Assembly (NCBI GenBank): GCA_946405435.1
Contig: CAMJHF010000011.1
Span: 32,703-96,702, forward strand
DNA length: 64,000 nt
From: an uncultured Bacteroidales bacterium
GTDB lineage: Bacteria; Bacteroidota; Bacteroidia; Bacteroidales; UBA932
Direction: 5' to 3'
The notes beneath the pieces are model-generated. The model was not told the DNA's origin. It saw only the letters and a list, made by a program, of their open reading frames with translations, and did not search any database. Below, piece by piece: positions 1-11,282 of the stretch; position 1 is the first letter of the stretch; each line of letters starts with the position of its first letter. The position numbers and the translations under genes were made by a program.

Positions 1-225
1 CACAAAGGCCCCGCGACCTTGACCTACAAGGTCCTGCAGCTCAGCGAGAACCGTATGGGAGCCCAACTAGTGCCGGACTATGCTGAAGATCTTACTCCGG
101 AGTCGGAGAGGGCCAAGTTCCATGCTCCGAGGGAAACTATCGTGATGCGCCGGGACAAAGGCGCCGGCCGCCCCACTAAGAAAGACCGCCGGACTCTCGA
201 CGCCTTGATGGACCTGCTTGACTAG
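1..225 (+). CDS. C-terminal part of RNA-binding S4 domain (Hsp15/HslR-like) protein, truncated by window edge
   Basis: Frame is open from base 1 (HKGPATLTYKVLQLSENRMGAQLVPDYAEDLTPESERAKF...GAGRPTKKDRRTLDAL); the tail GRPTKKDRR is typical of HslR-like proteins. Confidence 0.75.
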   Translation, partial: HKGPATLTYKVLQLSENRMGAQLVPDYAEDLTPESERAKFHAPRETIVMRRDKGAGRPTKKDRRTLDALMDLLD

Positions 226-1402
226 CGGACAGCAAGGCTATGACCAGCCCGGTCAGCGCCACGCCGGCTGCTGTAAGAAGCACGTCGGTAAACTTGAGCA
301 CCACCGGATACGAACTCACGAGGAAGTTCCCGGGCATCTTGACCAGTCCGAGGTGCTGCTGCAGGAGCGCCAGTGCGATACCGGCCACAAGCCCTGCAAC
401 CAGGCCGCAAAGCGATATCAGCCAGCCTTCCAGCACGAAGATGCGCCTGACCAGCGCATCGCTTGCCCCCATTGCCCTGAGCGTGGCGATGTCCTCTTTC
501 TTTTCGATGATGAGCATGGACAGTGAACCGAATATGTTCAGGGCCACTATCAGGACCACGAACATCAGGATCAGGAAAACGGCCAGCTTCTCGTACTTCA
601 TCATCTTGAAGAGCATAGGCTGCTGCTGATAGCTGTCGAGCAGGGTGCAGCGGTCGGAATAGTCATTACGGAAGCGCCTGACAGCCCTGGGACTGTTGTC
701 GGCGAGCCGGATTTCCACTCCGCTTACGGACTCGGAATTGCCAGTAATCCTTTGCATTATCTCAAGCGGGAGGATCAGCAACTCGGCATCGGTGTCGCTG
801 CTTATGCTGAAAATGCCTGCGGGAGCGACCTTTTCGCATCGGGCCGATGCCGCCGGATTGCTGACGGAGATGGATGCGTTGCGGTCGGGGTAATAGACTT
901 CGAGGGGGTCGAGGAACCTTGTATGTATGCCGAGGGTTTGGGCCAGTCCGGCCCCCAGCAGGGCTGTTGGGATATCTCCCCGGTGCAGGGTAATCTCTCC
1001 CTCGGTGAGGTGTCCGCCCAGGCGGCTTTCGGAGGTGTAGGCGTCTTCGACACCTATTGCACGGGCTACTGACTGGGTTCCTGAATAATTGAGGAAAACG
1101 TTGTCTTCCAGGCAGTAACATACAGAGCGCACCCGCGGATCGGAGGCTATTTCGTCTATCAGGGCGGAATCGGGGCGGAACTTGGCGGCGCCCTGCGGGT
1201 CTACCAGAAGCAAGTCGGGATTGAGGTCTCCGAGATTGCTTTTAATAATTGAATCGAAGCCGTTGTAGACGCTGAGAATCAGGATCAGCGCGGCCGTTCC
1301 GATGGCCATTCCGGCCGCGCTGATCGCCGATATCACATTTATTACGTTATGGGACTTTCGGGCGAACAGATACCTGCGTGCTATGAATAGCGGCAGGTTC
1401 AT
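176..1402 (-). CDS. LolC/LolE-family (FtsX-like) ABC transporter permease
   Basis: N-terminus [49 protein letters not shown] plus C-terminal FtsX-type TM segments. Confidence 0.88.
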   Translation of the reverse strand: MNLPLFIARRYLFARKSHNVINVISAISAAGMAIGTAALILILSVYNGFDSIIKSNLGDLNPDLLLVDPQGAAKFRPDSALIDEIASDPRVRSVCYCLEDNVFLNYSGTQSVARAIGVEDAYTSESRLGGHLTEGEITLHRGDIPTALLGAGLAQTLGIHTRFLDPLEVYYPDRNASISVSNPAASARCEKVAPAGIFSISSDTDAELLILPLEIMQRITGNSESVSGVEIRLADNSPRAVRRFRNDYSDRCTLLDSYQQQPMLFKMMKYEKLAVFLILMFVVLIVALNIFGSLSMLIIEKKEDIATLRAMGASDALVRRIFVLEGWLISLCGLVAGLVAGIALALLQQHLGLVKMPGNFLVSSYPVVLKFTDVLLTAAGVALTGLVIALLSASQAGPSRRRESGGLS

Positions 1403-1749
1403 TTGCGGAGCAATTCTTCGATGTGCTCGGCGTAGTCAAGCGTAGAGTCCAGGAAGAAGTCGATTTCCGGCACGATCCTCAACTGCGAACCTACCTGCCG
1501 GCCAAGCTCGCCGCGTATCGTTTTTTTGTTCTCTTCCAGAATCTGCATTACCTTGGCCTGCTTGGCGGAGGGGAAGATGCTCACGAATACCTTTGCTATG
1601 CTCAGGTCGGGGCTGATCCGGACTTCGCTCACGGTGACCATGGCCCCGTCGAAAACGGCCATTCCCTTGCTGCGTATAATCTCGGCAAGGTCGCGCTGTA
1701 TTTCGCGGGCGACTTTGAGCTGGCGGGTTCCTGCAGGTTTGTTATCCAT
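1399..1749 (-). CDS. rbfA: 30S ribosome-binding factor RbfA
   Basis: [18 protein letters not shown]...[23 protein letters not shown]; overlaps lolE-like gene by 4 bp. Confidence 0.9.
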   Translation of the reverse strand: MDNKPAGTRQLKVAREIQRDLAEIIRSKGMAVFDGAMVTVSEVRISPDLSIAKVFVSIFPSAKQAKVMQILEENKKTIRGELGRQVGSQLRIVPEIDFFLDSTLDYAEHIEELLRK

Positions 1750-3034
1750 TGATCTTGATGATATAATAGTCTTTCTTGCCCTTCTGGGCGAGTATGTATT
1801 TGCCGTCTATGATGTCCTGCTCCGTGAGCTGGCCGCCGAAGTCGGTGAATTTTTCTTTGTTGATGCTGAATCCGTTGTTCTGGATCATCTTGCGGGCTTC
1901 GCCTTTGGAGGGGAAGATTGAAGTTTCCACAGCAAGGGCTTCAAGGATTCCGATAGGCAGGCTGGAGCGGCTGATCTCGAAGGTGGGTACACCGTCGAAC
2001 ACGTCCAGGAAGGTCTTCTCGTCCAGCTTCCTGAGGTCTTCGGACGTGGCTTTTCCGAACAGGATGGATGAAGCGCGCACTGCGTTTTCGTATTCGGCCT
2101 CTCCGTGGACCATGACGGTGACCTCGCGGGCCAGGAGTTTCTGGAGCTCGCGGCGCTCGGGGCTCTCCCTGTGCGCAGCGACGGCGGCCTCGATTGTGGC
2201 GCGGTCCAGCATCGTGAATATCTTGATGTAGCGCTCTGCGTCGGCGTCGCTTACGTTCAGCCAGAACTGGTAGAACTGGTAGGGGCTTGTGCGGGCGGGG
2301 TCGAGCCAGATGTTGCCCTTTTCCGTCTTTCCGAACTTGCCGCCGTCTGCCTTGGTGATGAGGGGGCAGGTGAGTGCGAAGGCCTCGCCCGAGCATGTGC
2401 GGCGTATCATTTCCGTGCCGGTGGTGATGTTGCCCCACTGGTCGGCTCCACCGAGCTGCAGCTTGACGCCCTTGTGCTGGTACAGGTACAGGAAATCGTA
2501 GCCCTGCAGCAGCTGGTATGAGAATTCGGTGAAGGACATGCCCTCGGAGGAGTCGCGCGAGAGACGTTTCTTGACAGAGTCTTTGCTCATCATGTAGTTG
2601 ACTGTGATCATCTTGCCGATGTCACGGGCAAAATTGATGAAAGAGTAGTCCTTCATCCAGTCATAGTTGTTTACCAGCTCCGCCTTGTTGGGAGCGCTGG
2701 AATTGAAATCCAGGAACTTGCCCAGCTGGGCTTTTATGCACTCGACATTGTGGGCGAGGGTGGCCTCGTCGAGCAGATTGCGCTCCTGGCTTTTCATGGA
2801 CGGGTCGCCTATCATGCCCGTGGCTCCGCCCACAAGGGCGTAGGGCTTGTGCCCGCATGCCTGGAAGTGCTTGAGAATCATTATGCTGACAAGATGCCCG
2901 ATGTGCAGGGAATCTCCGGTTGGGTCAATTCCGACATATGCGGATGCAGGACCTTTGAGAAGTTCTTCTTCTGTCCCGGGCATAATGTCGTGGATCATGC
3001 CTCTCCATTTCAACTCTTCTACAAAATTCTTCAT
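1742..3034 (-). CDS. tyrS: Tyrosyl-tRNA synthetase (likely start [13 protein letters not shown])
   Basis: [21 protein letters not shown] motif, [28 protein letters not shown]-terminal S4 domain. Confidence 0.95.
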   Translation of the reverse strand: MKNFVEELKWRGMIHDIMPGTEEELLKGPASAYVGIDPTGDSLHIGHLVSIMILKHFQACGHKPYALVGGATGMIGDPSMKSQERNLLDEATLAHNVECIKAQLGKFLDFNSSAPNKAELVNNYDWMKDYSFINFARDIGKMITVNYMMSKDSVKKRLSRDSSEGMSFTEFSYQLLQGYDFLYLYQHKGVKLQLGGADQWGNITTGTEMIRRTCSGEAFALTCPLITKADGGKFGKTEKGNIWLDPARTSPYQFYQFWLNVSDADAERYIKIFTMLDRATIEAAVAAHRESPERRELQKLLAREVTVMVHGEAEYENAVRASSILFGKATSEDLRKLDEKTFLDVFDGVPTFEISRSSLPIGILEALAVETSIFPSKGEARKMIQNNGFSINKEKFTDFGGQLTEQDIIDGKYILAQKGKKDYYIIKING

Positions 3035-3114
3035 AAGATAAATGTTAATAGACCGCAAATTTGGACAATTATTAGTAAATTTGCAATCTCTAAAGCAAAT
3101 TAGATTAAAAAAGT

Positions 3115-3870
3115 ATGAGAAAAAAGATCGTTGCGGGAAACTGGAAAATGAACACTACGGTTCCCGAGGGCGTTGAGCTCGCAAAGGCGGTTGTGGCCCG
3201 TTCGGCTGAAGTGCCCGCCAATGTCAAACTTATTGTAGCTACTCCTTTTACTCACCTTTATCCTGTATGCGAGGTACTGAAAGGCAGCCCCGTGGGTCTG
3301 TCGGCAGAGAACTGCGCAGACAAGGAGAAAGGCGCCTACACAGGTGAAGTGTCTGCCGCCATGCTGGCATCCGTCGGTTGCCAGTACACAATCCTCGGCC
3401 ATTCGGAGCGTCGCCAGTACTACGGTGAAACCGATGCCAAGCTGGTGGACAAGGTGCGTCTGGCACTCGGCGCCGGACTGGACGTCATCCTCTGCGTAGG
3501 AGAGAACCTGGAGGAGCGTGAAGCGGGCCGTCATTTCGAAGTGTGCGAGTCTCAGATAAAGAACGTTCTCTATACCCTCGAAGCCGAGGATATGAAGCAC
3601 ATAGTCGTGGCCTATGAGCCCGTGTGGGCTATCGGAACGGGTAAAACCGCCACTGCCGAGCAGGCCGAAGAAATCCATGCATTCATCCGCAAGACCATAG
3701 CCGACAAGTTCGGTGCCCAGGTTGCAGAAGACACCACCATCCTTTACGGCGGCTCCTGCAAGCCTTCAAACGCCAAAGAGCTGTTTGCACAGAAAGACAT
3801 TGACGGCGGTCTCATCGGAGGCGCAGCCCTCAAGGCAGACGACTTTATCGGTATTGCACTGTCATTTTAA
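3115..3870 (+). CDS. tpiA: Triosephosphate isomerase
   Basis: [53 protein letters not shown]. Confidence 0.97.
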   Translation: MRKKIVAGNWKMNTTVPEGVELAKAVVARSAEVPANVKLIVATPFTHLYPVCEVLKGSPVGLSAENCADKEKGAYTGEVSAAMLASVGCQYTILGHSERRQYYGETDAKLVDKVRLALGAGLDVILCVGENLEEREAGRHFEVCESQIKNVLYTLEAEDMKHIVVAYEPVWAIGTGKTATAEQAEEIHAFIRKTIADKFGAQVAEDTTILYGGSCKPSNAKELFAQKDIDGGLIGGAALKADDFIGIALSF

Positions 3871-4278
3871 GGTGCGGACCACTACGGCCGTGTGCTGAGT
3901 GGCATCGCACAACCATATTATATCACCCTTGATGCGCTGGACATTGAGGGTGATGTTGTTTCTGTACCTCTCTCCGTAGGTGGTGTTCCAGGAGATGTTT
4001 GCAGTGACTTCTCCGCCTGCCGAAAGTGGGATGCGGTCCAGTTCTACCACAAAGAAATAGAGCATGGTGTCGGAATGGGCACGGAAGCGGCAGCGGTCCT
4101 CGTTGTACGAAAGCTGGCAGGTGGATTCGTTGAAGACGAATACCTTTTCCCCGTCAAGTTCCAGCCGGACGGTTTCGTCGCTCAGGAAGGAACTCATAGA
4201 GGTATTGCCCGGATGGCAACCGGCCGCCATGGCGCACAGAAGCATGAGTGGCAGGAATATGCGGAGAAGCGTTTTCAT
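3862..4278 (-). CDS. Small lipoprotein, unknown function
   Basis: [24 protein letters not shown] lipobox; internal Met chosen as start. Confidence 0.6.
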   Translation of the reverse strand: MKTLLRIFLPLMLLCAMAAGCHPGNTSMSSFLSDETVRLELDGEKVFVFNESTCQLSYNEDRCRFRAHSDTMLYFFVVELDRIPLSAGGEVTANISWNTTYGERYRNNITLNVQRIKGDIIWLCDATQHTAVVVRTLK

Positions 4279-5999
4279 CTGATACTGATTCTTTTGGTGA
4301 TTATCTCCATCGTACCGTCCGAATACCATATTTCGGCTTTGAGCGTACCATTGGATTCAGGGTGCCAGTAGCCGTCGGAACCGGGGAAGATTCTCATGTT
4401 GTTGAAGTACCAGAGGACGGTTTCGGCATTTTCGAGGTTGTATACCCTCAGGGGCAAGGGCTCGCCGGATTTGAAAGTTCCGTCTTCGTTCCGGGAACTG
4501 GAGTTCAGGTAGATGAAGGGATAAGCTCCTTTCTGCTTGCCTTTCGTGCTGAGTCTCAGGTTGTTGGAGAAGGCTGAACCGCTGGTGGAAATGGCTTGTA
4601 TCCGTATGGAATAATTGGAAGAAGGTTTGAGCCCCTCGATAATATAATAGAAACTGCCGTCATCTTGGGGACGTACCTGCACCGAGTTTGCCGTGCCGTC
4701 GCCGGGGGAGTTTTCATCATACCACGATATGTTGCAGAGGTTGACGTCCATTTCCGAGTCGGTGACCCAGTTGATGATGATGGCATCCTGGAAGACCTGG
4801 CTCGAAAGCACGGTAATGGGTGTGAGGATATAAAAACTCACGCTCCCGTCTCCTGCCAGGGTGATGCGGTCCAGGGCGAAACGGCTGGTGGCTCCGTTCC
4901 AGAAACGGAAGGAGGGATCGGTGTCGGAACTGAAGAATGTGCGCCCCTGCTGCGGGAAAAAAGCGTCTTTAAGGGAACTGGCGCCAGGAATCGCGCTTAC
5001 TACGTATGCACACTGGTGGTCCGGACGGCAGTTGACCTGATTGAGGCTCCAGCGCTCCCGGGCTGTGAGATTGCGCTTGTAAAGGTCAGAGTACCATGCG
5101 TTGTTGTCCGACCGGTCTACGTGGTAGATGACGAGTCCGCCGCCGTCGATGTCCTTGTCCCATCCTTCGGCTTTCCTGCATTCCAGCAGATAATACTCAT
5201 CGTCGGTGTCGGAGTTGATGCGTACATACTGCTTGCCAGAGCTGATGGGCTGCAGGCGGACGAATCCTCGGGAGAAAGGTATTCTGTTGCCGATTCCAAG
5301 CATCTCCAGGTCAATGGCGCTGAAATTGGCCGGCAGTCTTCCGGGGGAGTCTCCGGCACCCAGGTCCATCGGACTCAGCTTCCCCCAGAGGCCTCTGGCC
5401 GTTCCGCTCCCGTCCGCCCCGTCGGTGTCGTAGAGGTCGGGAAGGCCGAACACATGACCGAACTCATGGCAGAAAATGGCCGGAGAAGCAAACTCGGTAC
5501 AGATTGAGAAGCTGTCCACGAAGCAGCCGCTGTGCGTGAAGCGGCCTCCGTGGGCGCTCATGAAACCCTGCTGGGGCCATAGAAGGTCGGCTCCGCCTCC
5601 TTCGGCTTCGCTGGGACCGGCGGCAAGGATGTAGATGTTGTCGATTACTCCGTCGCCGTCGTTGTCATAGACGCTAAGGTCGGCGGACACTGCTGCGGCA
5701 ACGTCCCGTATCAGTTCGCCGCAGCGCATGTCGCGCATGGTGGAGGAATTGGCTCCGTACCAGGAATAGATCTTCTTGAGTCGTACTGTAGGGAGGACTT
5801 CGAAGGAAAATGTACGCTCCGGATGGAACTGGTCGTTGAAAAAGCTGGTTGCGGTGCTGATCTTGGCCTCCGTTGCGGACTGATGGTCGGAGAAAGTGAG
5901 GTCGCTGAATTCCACGGGAATGACAACTGCCCTGAAATTCTCCGCCATGAGGGCGAGGGGGAGCAGTAGTGAGATCATAGTGTAAATCAGGCGCCTCAT
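4275..5999 (-). CDS. M6-family secreted metalloprotease with C-terminal Fn3-like region
   Basis: HEFGHVFGLPDLYDTDG zinc motif, N-terminal signal peptide. Confidence 0.88.
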   Translation of the reverse strand: MRRLIYTMISLLLPLALMAENFRAVVIPVEFSDLTFSDHQSATEAKISTATSFFNDQFHPERTFSFEVLPTVRLKKIYSWYGANSSTMRDMRCGELIRDVAAAVSADLSVYDNDGDGVIDNIYILAAGPSEAEGGGADLLWPQQGFMSAHGGRFTHSGCFVDSFSICTEFASPAIFCHEFGHVFGLPDLYDTDGADGSGTARGLWGKLSPMDLGAGDSPGRLPANFSAIDLEMLGIGNRIPFSRGFVRLQPISSGKQYVRINSDTDDEYYLLECRKAEGWDKDIDGGGLVIYHVDRSDNNAWYSDLYKRNLTARERWSLNQVNCRPDHQCAYVVSAIPGASSLKDAFFPQQGRTFFSSDTDPSFRFWNGATSRFALDRITLAGDGSVSFYILTPITVLSSQVFQDAIIINWVTDSEMDVNLCNISWYDENSPGDGTANSVQVRPQDDGSFYYIIEGLKPSSNYSIRIQAISTSGSAFSNNLRLSTKGKQKGAYPFIYLNSSSRNEDGTFKSGEPLPLRVYNLENAETVLWYFNNMRIFPGSDGYWHPESNGTLKAEIWYSDGTMEIITKRISIR

Positions 6000-6126
6000 T
6001 GGAAAAAGTTTAGATGCAAAAGGCCGGTAACCTCGCGGCTCCCGACCTTTAAACGTGTACTAAAACCTAAACCTGCTATATAGATGCATAAGGTTTTAGA
6101 AACGTTGCATCAAAAACAAAAAAAAA

Positions 6127-6303
6127 TTATTTTTTTGCTTCGTCTACAGAAATCTTGCGGAATTCTTTGAGATCCTTCATGAGCTCGAGGGCTGCTTTAC
6201 GTGCGCGTGCACCGGCTGCTTTGTTGCCTTTTACAAGCTGAGCCTCTGCATTGACTTTGAATGCCTCAATGTTGGCGTTGATTTTTTCTACAAGTGCTTT
6301 CAT
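6127..6303 (-). CDS. Small histone H1/Hc1-like protein
   Basis: 58-aa MKALVEKINANIEAFKVNAEAQLVKGNKAAGARARKAALELMKDLKEFRKISVDEAKK, as in Bacteroidetes histone-H1-like proteins. Confidence 0.75.
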   Translation of the reverse strand: MKALVEKINANIEAFKVNAEAQLVKGNKAAGARARKAALELMKDLKEFRKISVDEAKK

Positions 6304-6401
6304 AAGAAAAATAGTATTTAAAATTGTTTTGGTGTTAGTGTTCAAAAATCCTCCGCAATATATAAATAATTTTTTAAATAACAATTATTTTTGGAAATAA
6401 C

Positions 6402-7004
6402 TTATTGACCTGATGCGCTTTCCACTTCTTTGACCTTGGTGTTGAGCTGGGTCATTGCCATCTGGCTGCCCGCCAGGGCCCATGTCTTGATTCCGGCGGC
6501 CACTTTCTGGGTTATGGACGGCAATTCCGCAATCTGCTCCAAGCTGAAATGCCCGAGCACGAATCCTATCTGTCCGCCCTCGTTGAAGTCGTGTCCCACG
6601 CCTATGCGTATGCGGGCGTACTGTCTGGTCTGGAGAAGTTCCTCAATGTTGCGCAGCCCGTTGTGGCCTCCGTCGCTGCCGCTGGTCCGCATGCGGACAG
6701 TCCCGAACGGCAGGTTGATGTCGTCGCACACGACAATCAGGTTCTCGACCGGAATGTCAAGCTCGCCAAGCCAGTAGCGGACGGCGTTGCCGCTAAGGTT
6801 CATGTAGGTAGAAGGCTTGAGCAGATGGAAGGTGCGCCCCTTGAGGCTGTCAGAGGCCATCGCACCGTAACGCTTGTCCTCAAACGTAATATTGGACGCC
6901 TTAGCCCAGGCGTCCAATACTGTGAATCCAATGTTATGCCTGGTCCCGGCATATTCGGCACCTATGTTGCCGAGTCCGGCCACCAGATAACTCTTGTCGG
7001 CCAC
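6402..7004 (-). CDS. pth: Peptidyl-tRNA hydrolase
   Basis: YLVAGLGNIGAEYAGTRHNIGF, KPSTYMNLSGNAV, GSDGGHNGLRNI. Confidence 0.95.
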   Translation of the reverse strand: MADKSYLVAGLGNIGAEYAGTRHNIGFTVLDAWAKASNITFEDKRYGAMASDSLKGRTFHLLKPSTYMNLSGNAVRYWLGELDIPVENLIVVCDDINLPFGTVRMRTSGSDGGHNGLRNIEELLQTRQYARIRIGVGHDFNEGGQIGFVLGHFSLEQIAELPSITQKVAAGIKTWALAGSQMAMTQLNTKVKEVESASGQ

Positions 7005-7006
7005 TT

Positions 7007-7582
7007 TTATGCCTCCTCGGTGCTTACCACGGTGTTGCGGGTTGTCTTGACGCCGCAGATGATAGCATCCTTGTCGGTGGTGACGACGACGTTGTCGAGC
7101 TTGATGTCACCTGCCTTGATGCGCTTGTCCAGGCCGAGGCTGGTGATGTCGACGGTAACCTCGTCGGGAAGGTTGGCCATGGTGGCGCAAACGCGGATGT
7201 CGCGGGCGTTCTGGTAGAACTTACCACCCTGCTGCACACCTACTGCATGTCCGGTGATCACGAGGGGCACCTTGATGTTGATGGGCTTGCTGTCGTTGAC
7301 TGCAAGGAAATCGACATGAAGGCATGCGTCGGTGACGGGATGCCACTGGAGCTCGTGGAGAACGGCGTTGTACTGCTGGCCGTTGTCGAGCTTGAGGTCG
7401 ATGATGAAAGCCTTGGGCGTATCGGTGACGGCCTTAAGGTCTTTTGCGTTTACTGTGAAGAGGATGTCCTTAACACCGCAACCATAGAGGTTGCAAGGGA
7501 CGAGACCCTGCTTGCGGATGGCTTTGAGAGCCGCCTTGCCGGCCGCTTCGCGGACCTGGCCCTGGAGTTCGAAATGTTGCAT
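7007..7582 (-). CDS. rplY: 50S ribosomal protein L25/general stress protein Ctc
   Basis: LQGQVREAAGKAALKAIRKQGLVPCNLYG, HVDFLAV, VPLVITGHAVGVQQGG. Confidence 0.92.
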   Translation of the reverse strand: MQHFELQGQVREAAGKAALKAIRKQGLVPCNLYGCGVKDILFTVNAKDLKAVTDTPKAFIIDLKLDNGQQYNAVLHELQWHPVTDACLHVDFLAVNDSKPINIKVPLVITGHAVGVQQGGKFYQNARDIRVCATMANLPDEVTVDITSLGLDKRIKAGDIKLDNVVVTTDKDAIICGVKTTRNTVVSTEEA

Positions 7583-7699
7583 TTTCTAATGTTTAAAATG
7601 TGTTACTCATCCCGGATAAACCGGTACCCATTGCACCAAAACCATAAAGGTTTTAAAATGCGGCTGCAAAGATAAGCAGAAAAATTAGTTTTGAAACAC

Positions 7700-9556
7700 T
7701 TAACCCAGTAATTTTTCGCTTCTTTGTATGAATTCTGCAAGGGCTTTGCCTTTGAGCATGCCTTTACCCAGAAGGGCCAGGTCGACAACCTGCTTGAGGA
7801 GGTCGGAGGTACCTTCGCGGTCCGCCCATATCTTGGCGATCACCGGATTCTCCATATTCACCTTAACGTCGTAGGACTCGGGCATGGAACCATAGAAGTT
7901 CATGCCTCCTCCCAGGGCGCTCATCTCGCGCCAGCGGCGCATGAATTCGCTCTGCGTAAGCACTACAGGGGCCGCCTCGGCGCCCAGATTCTCCGGTTCC
8001 ACCCTGTATTCGTTGCCCTCGGGCAGCACACCCTTGAAGAGCTCTTCCAGAGCCTTTTTGTCGTCGTCGCTCATCTCGGGCTTGACTTTCTCCTCCTTGG
8101 GTATCAGGTTGTCGGGAGTGTCGCTGTCCACGCGCGCAAACCGTGCATCCTTAAGTTTCTGCTCCAGCATGTTCACGAAGTGGCTGTCCAGTTCGCAGTC
8201 CATGAGCAGCACGTCGTAGCCCTGATTCTTTGCGGCCTGAATGTCGCTGTACTGTGCATCTGCATCGGTGGCGTAGAGGTACACCACTTTCTTGTCCTTG
8301 TCGGTCTGGTTGCCTTCGATGCCTTTGCGGTAATCCTCAAGCGAGAAGAATTTGCCTTCCGTGTTCTTGAGCAGCGCGAAGTCCATGGCCCGTTCGCAGA
8401 ATTTCTCGTCGGAGAGCATTCCGTATTCGATGAACAGCTTGATGTTGTCCCACTTCTGCTCGAACTGGGGGCGCTGCTCCTTGAATATCTCTTCGAGGCG
8501 GTCCGCCACCTTCTTGGTGATATATGTGCTGATTTTCTTGACGTTGGAATCGCTTTGCAGGTAGCTTCTGCTCACGTTCAGGGGGATGTCGGGGGAGTCT
8601 ATCACGCCGTGCAGCAGCGTCAGGAAGTCAGGAACGATGTTGTCGACATGTTCGGTGACGAACATCTGGTTGCAGTAGAGTTGGATCTTGTTGCGGTCGA
8701 TGGCCATGCGCTCCTTGATCTTTGGGAAGTACAGCACGCCGGTGAGGTTGAAGGGATAGTCGACGTTGAGGTGTATCCAGAACATCGGTTCCTCTTCCAT
8801 GGGGTAGAGGGCCTTGTAGAAGTTCAGGTAGTCCTCGTCCTTGAGCTCCGAAGGCGCCTTGGTCCAGATGGGATCGATGCTGTTGATGACGTCGTCCTCA
8901 TCTGTCTCTACGCTCTTGCCGTCCTTCCATTCGGTCTTTTTGCCGAAGACCACCGGGACAGGCATGAACTTGCAGTACTTGTCCAGCAGGCTGCGAATCT
9001 TGCCCTTGGTGCCGAATTCTTCGGCGCTTTCGTCGTCGAAGTAGAGGGTTACGGTGGTGCCGCGCGTATCTTTCTTGCTCTTTCCCATGGTGAACTCGGG
9101 AGTGCCGTCGCAGCTCCACTGGACCGCTTCTGCGCCTTCCTGCCAGCTCAGGGTGTCGATGGTCACCTTTTTTGACACCATGAAGGCCGAATAGAATCCC
9201 AGTCCGAAGTGGCCTATGATATTCGTCTGGTCTTTGTACTTCTCGAGGAATTCGCCGGCGCTGGAAAAGGCTATCTGATTGATGTAGCGGTCCACTTCGT
9301 CGGCTGTCATGCCTATGCCGTTGTCGGTTATCGCGAGGGTTTTCTTCTTCTCGTTCAGCTCTATGCTGACCTTGAGCTCGCCCGTTTCGCCCTTGAAGGT
9401 GCCGGTGGATGCCAGCGCCTTGAGTTTCTGGGCGGCGTCGACTGCGTTGGCTACCAGCTCACGCAGGAAGATTTCGTGGTCGCTGTAGAGAAATTGCTTG
9501 ATTACCGGAAATATGTTCTCGGTAGTTACTCCGATTTGTCCTTTTGTGTTTGCCAT
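7700..9556 (-). CDS. htpG: Molecular chaperone HtpG (Hsp90)
   Basis: FLRELVANAVDAAQKL, LAITDNGIGMTADEV, GHFGLGFYSAFMVS. Confidence 0.96.
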   Translation of the reverse strand: MANTKGQIGVTTENIFPVIKQFLYSDHEIFLRELVANAVDAAQKLKALASTGTFKGETGELKVSIELNEKKKTLAITDNGIGMTADEVDRYINQIAFSSAGEFLEKYKDQTNIIGHFGLGFYSAFMVSKKVTIDTLSWQEGAEAVQWSCDGTPEFTMGKSKKDTRGTTVTLYFDDESAEEFGTKGKIRSLLDKYCKFMPVPVVFGKKTEWKDGKSVETDEDDVINSIDPIWTKAPSELKDEDYLNFYKALYPMEEEPMFWIHLNVDYPFNLTGVLYFPKIKERMAIDRNKIQLYCNQMFVTEHVDNIVPDFLTLLHGVIDSPDIPLNVSRSYLQSDSNVKKISTYITKKVADRLEEIFKEQRPQFEQKWDNIKLFIEYGMLSDEKFCERAMDFALLKNTEGKFFSLEDYRKGIEGNQTDKDKKVVYLYATDADAQYSDIQAAKNQGYDVLLMDCELDSHFVNMLEQKLKDARFARVDSDTPDNLIPKEEKVKPEMSDDDKKALEELFKGVLPEGNEYRVEPENLGAEAAPVVLTQSEFMRRWREMSALGGGMNFYGSMPESYDVKVNMENPVIAKIWADREGTSDLLKQVVDLALLGKGMLKGKALAEFIQRSEKLLG

Positions 9557-9635
9557 AATTATGAAAAAAATTAACCGGCCCTTCTGGCGGGCCGGTCAAT
9601 CATAACTCAAATTGTATTCCAGTGACAAATTGTCA

Positions 9636-11282
9636 TTATTTGTAGAGGAAGCGTTTGATGCTCATCTTGGGAGTCTTCTCGAACGGAGCGAGCACGGTTT
9701 CAACCTTGGCGATCTGGCTGTAGGCAGGCAGCTGGCGGTTGGATGCGGTGCGGATCTTCTCGGGGATGTCGGACACGCTTTCGCTGTCGAGCTTGTCGCG
9801 CTTGATGGAATCATTGTCCAGATACACCAGGGCAACGATCTTGCCGGCCCTGTCCACGACGACCGACTCGGCCACGTAAGGCTGGTTGTTGATGATTGCC
9901 TCAAGCTCCTCGGGATAGATGTTCTGTCCGTTGGCAGAAAGGATCATGCTCTTGGAGCGGCCCTTGATGAAGATGTTGCCGTCCTTGTCCATGATTCCAA
10001 GGTCGCCGGTGCGCAGGTAACCGTCTTCGGTGAAAGCGTTTGCAGACGCCTCGGGATTCTTGAAATAACCGATGGTGATGTTCTCGCCCTTGGCCTGGAT
10101 CTCTCCTGCAATGTGCTGGGGATCTTCGGAGTCGATGCGGACGGTGGCCACGTCGACGGCCTTGCCGCAGGAACCGGGGACGAACTTGGTCCAGTGTTCA
10201 TAGGCCAGCAGGGGACAAGCCTCGGTCATGCCGTAGCCGACCAGGTAAGGGAAGTTGATGCGCTTGAAGAGTTTCTCCACTTCGGGATTGAGAGGTGCGC
10301 CGCCCATGATGAATTCCTGGACTTCACCTCCAAAGGCCTGTACCAGACCGTCCTTAACCTTCTTATAAATAATATTGTTGATGCCGGGGATTTTGAGGAG
10401 CACCTTGACGATGGGCTTGTCGAGGGTGGGCTTGACCTTGCTCTTGTAGATCTTCTCCATTACCAGAGGAACTGTAATGAGAAGGTAGGGCTTGACCTCG
10501 GCAAATGCCTTGAGAAGGGTTGCGGGGGTCGGGGCTTTGCCGAGCCAGTAGATGGCGGTGCCGTTGCAAAGAGGGTAGATGAACTCGATGACCAGTCCGT
10601 ACATGTGAGCCATGGGGAGCATGGAGACCATCCTTTCGCCGGCAGGTACGTTGCGCTGGCTGTAGTCTACGTTGGCGCTGAAGTTATGGTAGGTGAGCAT
10701 GACGCCCTTGGGGTCGCCGGTCGATCCGGAGGTGTAGCTGATGGTGGAAAGGTCTTCCCAGTTGTCGGTGGGGAACACCACGTTGTCGGGGCCGTAGCCG
10801 TCCTGCCATTTCTCGTCGAACAGGTCGTCCATGGTGTCGTACACGGCCTTGGTCTGCTCGTCCTTGGCCCAGAGGCAGCTCCAGTCGTCGATATTCACGG
10901 CAAGCTGCAGAAGGGGCATCTTGGAGATGTCCATCTTCGCCCATTTGTCGGCGTTGGTGAAGATAGCTATGCTCTCGGAATGGTTGACCAGGAAGGATGC
11001 ATTTTCGGGAGTGAAGTCGGCCAGCAGCGGCACGATGACGGTTTCGTAGGTATTGACTGCCATGTAGGACATGCCCCAGCGGGCGCCGTTACGGGCGTAG
11101 AGGGCGATCTTGTCGCCTTTCTTGAAGCCGAGCTTGTCGAACACGAGGTGGAATTTCTCGATCTGGGTAGCCATCTGGCCGTAGGTGAAGGATTCGCCGC
11201 CGATGCTGTTGAGGGCGGACTTGTCCCAGTATTTGCGCGTCGCGTCCTGCAGGCGCTCAAGGTAATGAGGATAATTAGGCAT
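9636..11282 (-). CDS. AMP-dependent long-chain acyl-CoA synthetase/ligase
   Basis: ISYTSGSTGDPKGVMLTY, YGMTEACPLLAYE, YLRTGDLGIMDKDGNIFIKGRSK. Confidence 0.92.
   Translation of the reverse strand: MPNYPHYLERLQDATRKYWDKSALNSIGGESFTYGQMATQIEKFHLVFDKLGFKKGDKIALYARNGARWGMSYMAVNTYETVIVPLLADFTPENASFLVNHSESIAIFTNADKWAKMDISKMPLLQLAVNIDDWSCLWAKDEQTKAVYDTMDDLFDEKWQDGYGPDNVVFPTDNWEDLSTISYTSGSTGDPKGVMLTYHNFSANVDYSQRNVPAGERMVSMLPMAHMYGLVIEFIYPLCNGTAIYWLGKAPTPATLLKAFAEVKPYLLITVPLVMEKIYKSKVKPTLDKPIVKVLLKIPGINNIIYKKVKDGLVQAFGGEVQEFIMGGAPLNPEVEKLFKRINFPYLVGYGMTEACPLLAYEHWTKFVPGSCGKAVDVATVRIDSEDPQHIAGEIQAKGENITIGYFKNPEASANAFTEDGYLRTGDLGIMDKDGNIFIKGRSKSMILSANGQNIYPEELEAIINNQPYVAESVVVDRAGKIVALVYLDNDSIKRDKLDSESVSDIPEKIRTASNRQLPAYSQIAKVETVLAPFEKTPKMSIKRFLYK

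Noticed and set aside
7724-9175. 483-aa plus-strand ORF opposite htpG
   Set aside because: Antisense shadow of a high-confidence htpG gene; composition typical of reverse-frame translation, no domain
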